From Rhizobium sp. BK313 (GTDB lineage Bacteria; Pseudomonadota; Alphaproteobacteria; Rhizobiales; Rhizobiaceae), in assembly GCF_014193655.1 (NCBI RefSeq), contig NZ_JACHZQ010000003.1, forward strand, positions 620,001 through 684,000: a DNA stretch of 64,000 nucleotides, written 5' to 3'. The notes beneath the pieces were generated by a model. It did not search any database, had not been told where the DNA came from, and was given only the letters and a program-made list of their open reading frames with translations. Both the position numbers and the translations under genes were made by a program. Below are positions 8,956 to 16,169 of the stretch, piece after piece. Numbering within the stretch: position 1 is the first letter of the stretch; the number at the start of each line of letters is the position of its first letter.

Positions 8956-8984
8956 TTGACTTTGCTCTGCCCGCAATGGAATGA
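8956..8984 (+). promoter_or_regulatory. Candidate aglE promoter
   Basis: A TTGACT box at 8956-8961, a good match to the rhizobial -35 element, is followed after 17 bases by a weak GAATGA -10 at 8979-8984. Transcription would start near 8991, so operator O2 at 8994-9005 would cover the start site. The weak -10 makes this tentative. Confidence 0.45.
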
Positions 8985-8993
8985 GTGAGTAGC

Positions 8994-9005
8994 CAAAGCG
9001 CTTTG
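8994..9005. promoter_or_regulatory. LacI-type operator palindrome O2 (aglE side)
   Basis: CAAAGCGCTTTG is a perfect 12-bp palindrome with the same AAAGCGCTTT core as O1. The two centres are about 161 bp apart. It sits 68 bases before aglE, where a bound repressor would block transcription. Confidence 0.78.
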
Positions 9006-9072
9006 AGAAATGAGCGCGTAACACGCGGGATGTGTTCGGGCTCGTGGGATTTGTATTTGGGAGGACAACCAC

Positions 9073-10434
9073 ATGAAGAAATTGTTTTTGATGACCGTCG
9101 CCGTTGCAGCCTTGGCCGCCGGTACGGCAATGGCTGCCGATTTGAAGTTCCAGCCAGGCCAGGACTCCAAGTTCAACTGGAAGAGCTTTGACGATTTCAA
9201 GTCTGCCCATGCGGATTTGAAGGGCGAGACGCTGACCATCTTCGGACCATGGCGCGGCGAAGATGAAGCGCTCTTCACCAGCGTCCTGAATTATTTCACT
9301 GAGGCGACAGGCGTAAACGCCAAATATTCGTCCTCGGAAAACTACGAGCAGCAGATCGTTATCGACACGCAGGCCGGCTCTCCGCCGAACGTCGCGATCC
9401 TGCCGCAACCGGGCCTGCTCGCCAACCTTGCCAGCAAGGGCTATCTGACGCCGCTCGGCGACGATCTCGCTAACTGGGTCAAGACGAACTATGGCGCCGG
9501 CGATAGCTGGGTTGGCTACGGCACCTATAAGGGCAAGGACGGCAAGGACGCCTTCTACGCCTTCCCCTACAAGGCCGACCTGAAGTCGCTTGTCTGGTAT
9601 GTGCCGGAAAATTTCGAAGAGGCCGGCTATAAGGTCCCCACGACCATGGAAGAGCTGATCCAGCTTTCCGATCAGATCGTCAAGGACGGCGGCACCCCCT
9701 GGTGCATCGGTCTCGGCTCCGGCGGCGCCACCGGCTGGCCGGCGACCGACTGGGTCGAAGACCTTATGCTGCGCACCGTATCGCCGAAGGACTATGACGG
9801 CTGGGTCGACAATAGCCTGAAGTTCAATGATCCCAAGGTCGTCAACGCCATCGATGAATTCGGCAAGTTCGCCAAGAACGCCAAATATGTCGCCGGCGGT
9901 GTCGCCGCCGTCGCTTCGACCGACTTCCGTGACAGCCCGAAGGGTCTCTTTGCGGTTCCGCCGAAGTGCTACATGCACAAGCAGGCTTCTTTCATCCCGT
10001 CGTTCTTCCCGGAGGGAACGAAGCTCGGCCAAGACGCCGACTTCTTCTACTTCCCGCCCTTTGCATCGCATCCGGAACTCGGCAAGCCGGTTCTCGGCGC
10101 CGGCACGCTGGCAACGATTACCAAGGACTCGAAGGCCGCTCGCGCCTTCATCGACTTCCTGCAGACGCCGATCGCCCAGGAAGTCTGGATGGCGCAGTCC
10201 GGCTTCCTGACCCCGTATAAGGGCGTCAACACGGCTGCCTATGCCAACGATACGCTGAAGAAGGAAGGCGAAATCCTGACGACCGCCACCACCTTCCGCT
10301 TCGACGGTTCCGACCTGATGCCGGGTAAGATCGGCGCGGGCGCATTCTGGACCGGCATGGTGGACTTCGTCGGCGGCAAGTCGGCTCAGGACTCCGCCGA
10401 CGAAATTCAGAAGGCTTGGGACTCCATCAAGTAA
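9073..10434 (+). CDS. aglE: Alpha-glucoside ABC transporter, substrate-binding protein AglE
   Basis: The 453-residue extracellular solute-binding protein (family 1) has a clear signal peptide (residues 1-21, ending AMA). Mature features include the TLTIFGPWRGEDEALF start, the QAGSPPNVAILPQPG block and the SGGATGWPATDWVED block, all characteristic of AglE. It captures sucrose, trehalose, maltose and similar alpha-glucosides in the periplasm for AglF/AglG/AglK. An AGGA-type ribosome site (GGGAGGACAACC) precedes ATG 9073. It is first in the agl operon, and a hairpin at 10454-10477 follows, which would keep its message more abundant than that of downstream genes. Confidence 0.94.
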   Translation: MKKLFLMTVAVAALAAGTAMAADLKFQPGQDSKFNWKSFDDFKSAHADLKGETLTIFGPWRGEDEALFTSVLNYFTEATGVNAKYSSSENYEQQIVIDTQAGSPPNVAILPQPGLLANLASKGYLTPLGDDLANWVKTNYGAGDSWVGYGTYKGKDGKDAFYAFPYKADLKSLVWYVPENFEEAGYKVPTTMEELIQLSDQIVKDGGTPWCIGLGSGGATGWPATDWVEDLMLRTVSPKDYDGWVDNSLKFNDPKVVNAIDEFGKFAKNAKYVAGGVAAVASTDFRDSPKGLFAVPPKCYMHKQASFIPSFFPEGTKLGQDADFFYFPPFASHPELGKPVLGAGTLATITKDSKAARAFIDFLQTPIAQEVWMAQSGFLTPYKGVNTAAYANDTLKKEGEILTTATTFRFDGSDLMPGKIGAGAFWTGMVDFVGGKSAQDSADEIQKAWDSIK

Positions 10435-10453
10435 TCATAACATCGCTGTAGCG

Positions 10454-10477
10454 CGTCGCCGGTATCTCCCGGCGACG
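10454..10477 (+). promoter_or_regulatory. Hairpin between aglE and aglF
   Basis: CGTCGCCGG (10454-10462) pairs perfectly with CCGGCGACG (10469-10477) around TATCTC, 20 bases after the aglE stop. No T-run follows, so this is more likely a 3'-end stabiliser of the binding-protein message than a full terminator. Confidence 0.55.
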
Positions 10478-10565
10478 TCCTCTACCCTGTCGCGGCCGAT
10501 GCCTTGGGGGGCGCCGACGCCGCCTGACGGGTGGCTTCAAAAAAGCAATAAATCGGGAGGGAAGG

Positions 10566-11582
10566 ATGATTTCGCAGATATTGACGGCGGTTGGAGCCAT
10601 GATATTTGGCGTTGCCGTTTGCGCCGCCTATTTTCTCTTTTCCAACAAGCTGCTGGACATAATTTTCCCGGCAAAAGAGGGTGGTGACGTTCACCGGGTC
10701 GCAGTCAATCTGCGTCGCCGAGGCCAGATCCGCCCCTGGCTTTTCCTCGGGCCGGCACTTTTCCTCCTCGCCGTCTACCTGATGTATCCGGTGGTTGCGA
10801 CGCTCATCCTGTCCTTCTACGGTCCTGACGGCAATCAATTCGTCGGTGGTGCCAACTATGCGTGGGCCATCAACGACAACGAATTCCGCCAGTCGATCTT
10901 CAACAATATCCTCTGGCTCGCCGTGGTGCCGGCTGCCTGCACCTTCTTCGGTCTCGTTATCGCCGTTATGACCGATCGCATCTGGTGGGGTAACATCGCC
11001 AAGGCAGTCATCTTCATGCCGATGGCGATCTCCTTCGTCGGCGCATCGGTCATCTGGAAGTTCATCTATGAATATCGCGGCGGCACCGACACGCAGATCG
11101 GCTTGCTGAACGCGATCGTGCAGCTTTTCGGCGGCACCCCGGAAGTCTGGATCACCATCCCCTTCTGGAACAATTTCTTCCTGATGGTCATGCTGATCTG
11201 GATTCAGACCGGCTTCGCCATGGTCATCCTGTCGGCCGCCCTTCGTGGCATTCCTGAGGAAACCATTGAAGCGGCCGTCATCGACGGTGCCAATGGCTGG
11301 CAGATTTTCTGGAAGATCATGGTACCGCAGGTCTGGGGCACGATCGCCACCGTCTGGACCACCATCACCATCCTCGTTCTCAAGGTCTTCGATATCGTGC
11401 TCACCATGACCAATGGTCAGTGGAACACGATGGTCCTCGCAAACCTGATGTTCAACTGGTTGTTCCGCGGCGGCGGCGATTCCGGCCGAAGTGCCGTCAT
11501 CGCCCTCGTCATCATGGTCGCCGTTACGCCGATCATGATCTGGAACATCCGTCGTGCAAACGCAGAAACGAAGGGTCGCTGA
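10566..11582 (+). CDS. aglF: Alpha-glucoside ABC transporter permease AglF
   Basis: A 338-residue MalF-type permease. It has an N-terminal membrane segment, a basic loop, then about six more segments with the EAA loop at ETIEAAVIDGANGWQIFWKIMVP (cut here to its core EAAVIDGA), which docks on the ATPase AglK. It forms the inner-membrane channel with AglG. The start follows a GGGAGGGAAGG-type ribosome site. The last codons lie 1 base from the aglG start region, indicating coupled translation. Confidence 0.93.
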   Translation: MISQILTAVGAMIFGVAVCAAYFLFSNKLLDIIFPAKEGGDVHRVAVNLRRRGQIRPWLFLGPALFLLAVYLMYPVVATLILSFYGPDGNQFVGGANYAWAINDNEFRQSIFNNILWLAVVPAACTFFGLVIAVMTDRIWWGNIAKAVIFMPMAISFVGASVIWKFIYEYRGGTDTQIGLLNAIVQLFGGTPEVWITIPFWNNFFLMVMLIWIQTGFAMVILSAALRGIPEETIEAAVIDGANGWQIFWKIMVPQVWGTIATVWTTITILVLKVFDIVLTMTNGQWNTMVLANLMFNWLFRGGGDSGRSAVIALVIMVAVTPIMIWNIRRANAETKGR

Positions 11583-11583
11583 C

Positions 11584-12747
11584 ATGCTTGGAAACCTCGG
11601 CCGCATCGGCCCCGCCCGCCTCTTCGTTCACTTCGCGGTTCTGCTCATCGTCCTCATCTGGCTGCTGCCGACGCTCGGTATCTTCGTCACCGCCTTACGC
11701 GACAGGGACCAGATCGTCGTCTCCGGTTGGTGGACGGCCTTCGCTGGCTCCACGCAGACGACCGCCGTGCGCCTTGCCGGCACCGACAAGGCAACGCAGG
11801 ATGGTCCCAACTACGTCATCACCGGCACTGTCGCCGGTGAAGGCAACAGCGGTTACGGCAAGATCGAATCCTTCGGCATGCGCGTGCAGGAGCCGGCCGC
11901 CTACAAGGTTGGTTCGCCCGCCGATCTCGGCAATGGCGAGACGCTCACCGTCAATGCCGACGGCACATATCGCTATCAGAAGAATGCCGCTTTCGACGCG
12001 GATACGCGTGGCAAACGCATCTATCTGACCATCGCCACCCCGCCACAATTCACCCTGCAGAACTATCGCACTGTTCTGACGGGCGAAGGCATCGGTCAGT
12101 CCTTCATCAACTCGCTGACTGTCACGATTCCGGCGACGATTATCCCGATCCTGATTGCGGCTTTTGCGGCCTATGCGCTGGCCTGGATGGAGTTCCCAGG
12201 CCGCGCACTTCTGATCGCGCTTGTCGTCGGCCTCATCGTCGTGCCGCTGCAGATGTCGCTGATCCCGCTGCTGCGCATCTATAACGATATCGGCCAGATA
12301 TTCGGCGTGCCGTCGAAGACCTATCCCGGCATCTGGATGGCGCATACCGCCTTCGGTCTGCCGCTCGCGATCTACCTGCTGCGCAACTACATCGCCGGCC
12401 TGCCGAAGGAGATCATCGAGTCCGCCCGCGTCGACGGCGCCAGCGATTTCGATATCTTCGTCAAGATTATCCTGCCGCTGTCTTTCCCAGCACTCGCCTC
12501 CTTCGCGATCTTCCAGTTCCTCTGGGTCTGGAACGACCTTCTGATCGCCATGGTGTTTCTCGGCACCGACAAGGATCATCTGGTTTTGACGGCGGCCCTG
12601 AATGCCCTGCTCGGCTCGCGCGGCGGCAATTGGGAAATCCTGACGGCCTCTGCCTTCGTCACCATTCTTATTCCGCTCCTCGTCTTCTTCGGTCTGCAGC
12701 GCTATCTCGTGCGCGGTCTGCTCGCCGGGTCGGTGAAGGGGGGCTGA
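11584..12747 (+). CDS. aglG: Alpha-glucoside ABC transporter permease AglG, with a large periplasmic insert
   Basis: The 387-residue MalG-type permease starts at ATG 11584 (GAAGGG upstream). An in-frame start 30 bases earlier inside aglF is less likely. After membrane helix 1 and the usual DIxxSGWW-like block, a polar insert of about 100 residues (roughly 55-154) precedes the FTLQNYRTVL block. The insert contains the strand-like NADGTYRY motif. The remaining helices and the EAA loop (SARVDGASDFDIF) are normal. Ordinary MalG proteins are about 280 residues, so the loop is the main reason for the extra length. It pairs with AglF. Confidence 0.92.
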   Translation: MLGNLGRIGPARLFVHFAVLLIVLIWLLPTLGIFVTALRDRDQIVVSGWWTAFAGSTQTTAVRLAGTDKATQDGPNYVITGTVAGEGNSGYGKIESFGMRVQEPAAYKVGSPADLGNGETLTVNADGTYRYQKNAAFDADTRGKRIYLTIATPPQFTLQNYRTVLTGEGIGQSFINSLTVTIPATIIPILIAAFAAYALAWMEFPGRALLIALVVGLIVVPLQMSLIPLLRIYNDIGQIFGVPSKTYPGIWMAHTAFGLPLAIYLLRNYIAGLPKEIIESARVDGASDFDIFVKIILPLSFPALASFAIFQFLWVWNDLLIAMVFLGTDKDHLVLTAALNALLGSRGGNWEILTASAFVTILIPLLVFFGLQRYLVRGLLAGSVKGG

Positions 12748-12783
12748 TCGAAGACCTTTCTATCCATACAGGACCTATTCAGA

Positions 12784-14436
12784 ATGAGCATTGCCTCTCA
12801 ATCGATTTCGACGGTGGACAAGGACTGGTGGCGCGGGGCGGTGATCTATCAGATCTATCCGCGCTCCTATCAGGACTCCAACGGCGATGGCATCGGCGAC
12901 CTGAAGGGGATCGCCGTCCGCCTGCCTCATATCGCCGCCCTCGGTGTCGATGCGATCTGGATTTCGCCGTTCTTCACGTCGCCCATGCGTGATTTCGGCT
13001 ATGACGTCTCCAACTATGAAGATGTCGATCCGATCTTCGGCACACTTGCCGATTTCGATGTGATGATGACCGAAGCCCATCGTCTCGGCATTAAGGTGAT
13101 GATCGATCTGGTGCTGTCGCACAGCTCCGACCGCCATCCGTGGTTTGTCGAAAGCCGTTCGAGCAAGGACAATCCCAAGGCCGATTGGTATGTCTGGGCC
13201 GATGCAAAGCCTGACGGCACGCCGCCCAACAACTGGTTGTCGATCTTCGGCGGTTCGGCCTGGGCCTGGGATCCGACCCGCATGCAATATTACATGCACA
13301 ACTTCCTGATCTCGCAACCGGACCTGAACCTGCATAATCCTGAGGTTCAGGACCGGCTGCTCGATGTCGTGCGTTTCTGGCTCGACCGTGGCGTCGACGG
13401 CTTCCGCCTCGACACCATCAATTTCTATTTCCACGACAGGGAACTGCGCGACAATCCAGCACTGGAGCCGTCGCGCCGCAATGCCTCGACCGCTCCGGCG
13501 GTCAATCCCTATAATTTCCAGGAGCATCTCTACGACAAGAACCGTCCGGAGAATCTGAAGTTCCTGCAGCGCTTCCGGGCGGTGCTCGACGAATATCCGG
13601 CGATTGCCGCCGTCGGCGAAGTCGGCGACAGCCAGCGCGGGCTTGAGATCGTCGGCGAATATACCTCCGGCAACGACAAGATGCACATGTGCTACGCCTT
13701 CGAGTTCCTGGCGCCCGATCCGCTGTCACCGGACCGCGTCGAAGACGTCATGAAGGATTTCGCCGACGCCGCGCCGGAGGGCTGGGCCTGCTGGGCATTT
13801 TCAAACCATGACGTAATGCGCCATGTCAGCCGCTGGGGCAGCCTGGTGGCCGATCGCGATGCGCTTGCCAAGCAATATGCGGCGCTGATCCTGACACTGC
13901 GCGGCTCGGTCTGCCTCTATCAGGGCGAAGAGCTCGGCCTGACGGAAGCCGATCTTGCCTATCAGGATCTGCAGGATCCCTACGGCATCCAGTTCTGGCC
14001 GGAATTCAAAGGTCGGGACGGCTGCCGCACACCGATGGTCTGGGACAGCCAAGTTGCCCAGGGCGGCTTCTCGACGGTGAAGCCCTGGCTGCCGGTAGCG
14101 GTGGAGCACATCCTGCGTGCCGTCAGCGTACAGCAGGGCGATGAGAATTCGGTGCTGGAGCAGTATCGCCGCTTCCTCGCATTCCGCAAGCAGCACCCGG
14201 CTTTTGCCAAGGGTGAGATCGCCTTTACGGAACCGCAGGGGGACGTGTTGCTGTATACTCGTCACTACGGCAACGAAACCGTCCTCTGCGTGTTCAACAT
14301 GAGTGCGACGGAGGCAGCGGCAACTCTGCCTGAGGGGAGTTGGCAGGCTCTGGCCGGTCACGGTTTTGCAAGCAACAACTACGGCAACAAGATCGATATT
14401 CCGGCCTGGGGCGCTTATTTCGCGCGTCTGGCCTGA
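12784..14436 (+). CDS. aglA: Alpha-glucosidase AglA (GH13)
   Basis: This 550-residue cytoplasmic glycoside hydrolase of family 13 hydrolyses imported sucrose, maltose and other alpha-glucosides. Catalytic residues can be placed: nucleophile Asp210 in DGFRLDT, acid/base Glu279 in VGEVGD and stabiliser Asp343 in FSNHDVMR. The N-terminal VIYQIYPRSYQDSNGDGIGDLKG block, carrying a calcium-binding type loop, is typical of oligo-1,6-glucosidase/alpha-glucosidase enzymes. No signal peptide is present, so hydrolysis is intracellular. It lies between the permease genes and aglK, 36 bases after aglG. Confidence 0.94.
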   Translation: MSIASQSISTVDKDWWRGAVIYQIYPRSYQDSNGDGIGDLKGIAVRLPHIAALGVDAIWISPFFTSPMRDFGYDVSNYEDVDPIFGTLADFDVMMTEAHRLGIKVMIDLVLSHSSDRHPWFVESRSSKDNPKADWYVWADAKPDGTPPNNWLSIFGGSAWAWDPTRMQYYMHNFLISQPDLNLHNPEVQDRLLDVVRFWLDRGVDGFRLDTINFYFHDRELRDNPALEPSRRNASTAPAVNPYNFQEHLYDKNRPENLKFLQRFRAVLDEYPAIAAVGEVGDSQRGLEIVGEYTSGNDKMHMCYAFEFLAPDPLSPDRVEDVMKDFADAAPEGWACWAFSNHDVMRHVSRWGSLVADRDALAKQYAALILTLRGSVCLYQGEELGLTEADLAYQDLQDPYGIQFWPEFKGRDGCRTPMVWDSQVAQGGFSTVKPWLPVAVEHILRAVSVQQGDENSVLEQYRRFLAFRKQHPAFAKGEIAFTEPQGDVLLYTRHYGNETVLCVFNMSATEAAATLPEGSWQALAGHGFASNNYGNKIDIPAWGAYFARLA

Positions 14437-14458
14437 GCTTTTGGGGAGGAGAGCATAG

Positions 14459-15550
14459 ATGACGGGACTTGTTCTAAGGGACATCCGCAAATCATACGGA
14501 AATGTGCATGTTCTGCACGGCATCGATCTGGATATCCAAGAGGGCGAATTCATCGTCTTCGTTGGGCCGTCCGGATGCGGCAAATCCACATTGCTGCGCA
14601 TGATCGCCGGGCTCGAGAGCATCACCTCCGGTGACATGCTCATCGCGGGGCAAAAGGTCAACGAAGTGCCGCCGTCTCGGCGCGGCATTGCGATGGTTTT
14701 CCAGTCCTACGCTCTCTATCCTCACATGACGGTCTACGACAACATGGCCTTCGGCATGCGGATCGCCAGGGAAAGCAAGCAGGAGATCGACCGCCGTGTT
14801 CGCGCCGCGGCAGCGAGCCTTCAGCTTACGCAATATCTCGAGCGCCTCCCGAAGGCCCTCTCGGGCGGTCAGCGCCAGCGTGTCGCAATCGGTCGCGCCA
14901 TCTGCCGCAACCCGAAGGTCTTTTTGTTCGACGAACCGCTATCGAACCTCGACGCTGCGTTGCGCGTGGCGACGCGTATCGAGATCGCTAAGCTCAGCGA
15001 CTCCATGCCTGAGACGACGATGATCTACGTCACCCACGACCAGGTGGAAGCCATGACCTTGGCCGACCGCATCGTCGTATTGTCGGCCGGTCGCGTGGAA
15101 CAGGTCGGCGCGCCGCTTGAGCTTTACGAGCATCCGGCCAACCTCTTCGTAGCGAAGTTCATCGGCTCGCCGGCGATGAACATCATCCCGGCGACGGTCA
15201 CCGCGACCGGCGCGACGACGACAGTGACGCTAACGGGCGGCAAGGCGGTGGTGCTCGACATCCCCACGGCGGCGTCCGAGCAAGGCAAGACCGCAAGCTT
15301 CGGCGTTCGCCCGGAAGACCTGCGGGTGGCGACCGACGAGAATTACCTCTTCGAGGGCGAGGTCTCTATCGTCGAAGCGCTTGGCGAGGTCACGCAACTC
15401 TATATCGAAGGCCTGGTGGATGGTGAGCCGATCATCGTCAAGATACCGGGCATTGCAGACGTTAAACGCGGGCAGAAGATGCGCTTTGCGGCCGATAGAC
15501 AGAAGCTGCATCTCTTCGATGCTGAGGGCCACACCTATCGTAAGCAATAA
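14459..15550 (+). CDS. aglK: Alpha-glucoside ABC transporter ATP-binding protein AglK
   Basis: The 363-residue MalK-type ATPase has Walker A GPSGCGKST, a Q-loop in VFQSYALYPH, the signature LSGGQRQR, Walker B VFLFDEPLSNLD and a switch His in VTHDQVEAMT. A C-terminal TOBE-type regulatory domain of about 120 residues follows. It energises AglE/F/G uptake. A GGGGAGGAGAG ribosome site precedes ATG 14459, 22 bases after aglA. It ends the operon, and the large inverted repeat at 15570-15626 lies just downstream. Confidence 0.94.
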   Translation: MTGLVLRDIRKSYGNVHVLHGIDLDIQEGEFIVFVGPSGCGKSTLLRMIAGLESITSGDMLIAGQKVNEVPPSRRGIAMVFQSYALYPHMTVYDNMAFGMRIARESKQEIDRRVRAAAASLQLTQYLERLPKALSGGQRQRVAIGRAICRNPKVFLFDEPLSNLDAALRVATRIEIAKLSDSMPETTMIYVTHDQVEAMTLADRIVVLSAGRVEQVGAPLELYEHPANLFVAKFIGSPAMNIIPATVTATGATTTVTLTGGKAVVLDIPTAASEQGKTASFGVRPEDLRVATDENYLFEGEVSIVEALGEVTQLYIEGLVDGEPIIVKIPGIADVKRGQKMRFAADRQKLHLFDAEGHTYRKQ

Positions 15551-15569
15551 GGCATCCTCCCAAGGGCGC

Positions 15570-15626
15570 GGGAGCGCTAGTCCAAGTGTACAAATATAAT
15601 AAAATGCAACTTGGTCTAGCGCTTCC
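15570..15626. repeat. Large inverted repeat with AGCGCT cores after aglK
   Basis: GGGAGCGCTAGTCCAAGT (15570-15587) and ACTTGGTCTAGCGCTTCC (15609-15626) are inverted copies of 18 bp with two differences, separated by an A+T-rich 21-base spacer holding TATAAT at 15595-15600. As RNA it would form a strong hairpin (one G-U pair, one U-U mismatch) with no T-run after it. As DNA, each arm contains a small AGCGCT palindrome resembling the AglR operator core. It may end the agl transcript, control the following gene, or both. Confidence 0.6.
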
Positions 15627-15689
15627 AAACCTTCTGTTAAATACCGGCTGATAGCCTGAGCTTCGTAATATACTTTAGGGATTTACGAC

Positions 15690-16103
15690 ATGGCAGCTTC
15701 CGGCACGGCTAATCCAGGCCACCATTTCCTCAACAAGGAAGAGTCCTTCATGTACGACCGCGAGGTGCGGTACAGGATGGAGGATACGATGAACGCGGCG
15801 CGGATCGAATATACGGAAAAAGGCGTCATGAACCTGGCTTCACGCCGCTGCGACATCATCCGCATCTCGCAGAGCAGCGCGATCCTGGCGATCCTCACCC
15901 AGTATAATCTGCCAAAGCAATTCTATCTCGACATCCCCGATGCCCGCATCACCAAGGTGGGTTGCATCCTGATGAAGATATTCCCCAACAACACGGTGGA
16001 AGTCCGTTTCTTGCGCCTTCTGTCGGAGAAGGAAATGAACAAGATCTTCGTCTACAGCACCCACCCTTCGCACCGCGACCGCGTGCTCGATATCCGCGCC
16101 TGA
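15690..16103 (+). CDS. Small PilZ-like protein
   Basis: The 137-residue product has a central region (RRCDIIRISQSSAILAI, then a LPKQFYLDIPD and a VEVRFLRL strand) laid out like the short beta-barrel PilZ proteins common in rhizobia, which bind cyclic di-GMP. The RxxxR and D/NxSxxG ligand motifs are not clearly conserved, so c-di-GMP binding is doubtful. A start at ATG 15750 with AAGGAAGAG just upstream would give 117 residues and is equally plausible. It is a single gene between two strong structures: the inverted repeat upstream and the terminator downstream. Confidence 0.5.
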   Translation: MAASGTANPGHHFLNKEESFMYDREVRYRMEDTMNAARIEYTEKGVMNLASRRCDIIRISQSSAILAILTQYNLPKQFYLDIPDARITKVGCILMKIFPNNTVEVRFLRLLSEKEMNKIFVYSTHPSHRDRVLDIRA

Positions 16104-16120
16104 TTTGAGCTGAAACAAAA

Positions 16121-16156
16121 AGCCCCGCGCAGCGTCAGCCGCGCGGGGCTATTTTT
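16121..16156. terminator. Bidirectional terminator between PilZ-like gene and edd
   Basis: AGCCCCGCGC (16121-16130) pairs perfectly with GCGCGGGGCT (16141-16150). AAAA precedes it and ATTTTT follows, so it can stop transcription from both convergent genes. Confidence 0.88.
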
Positions 16157-16169
16157 GGCTGTTATCGTC

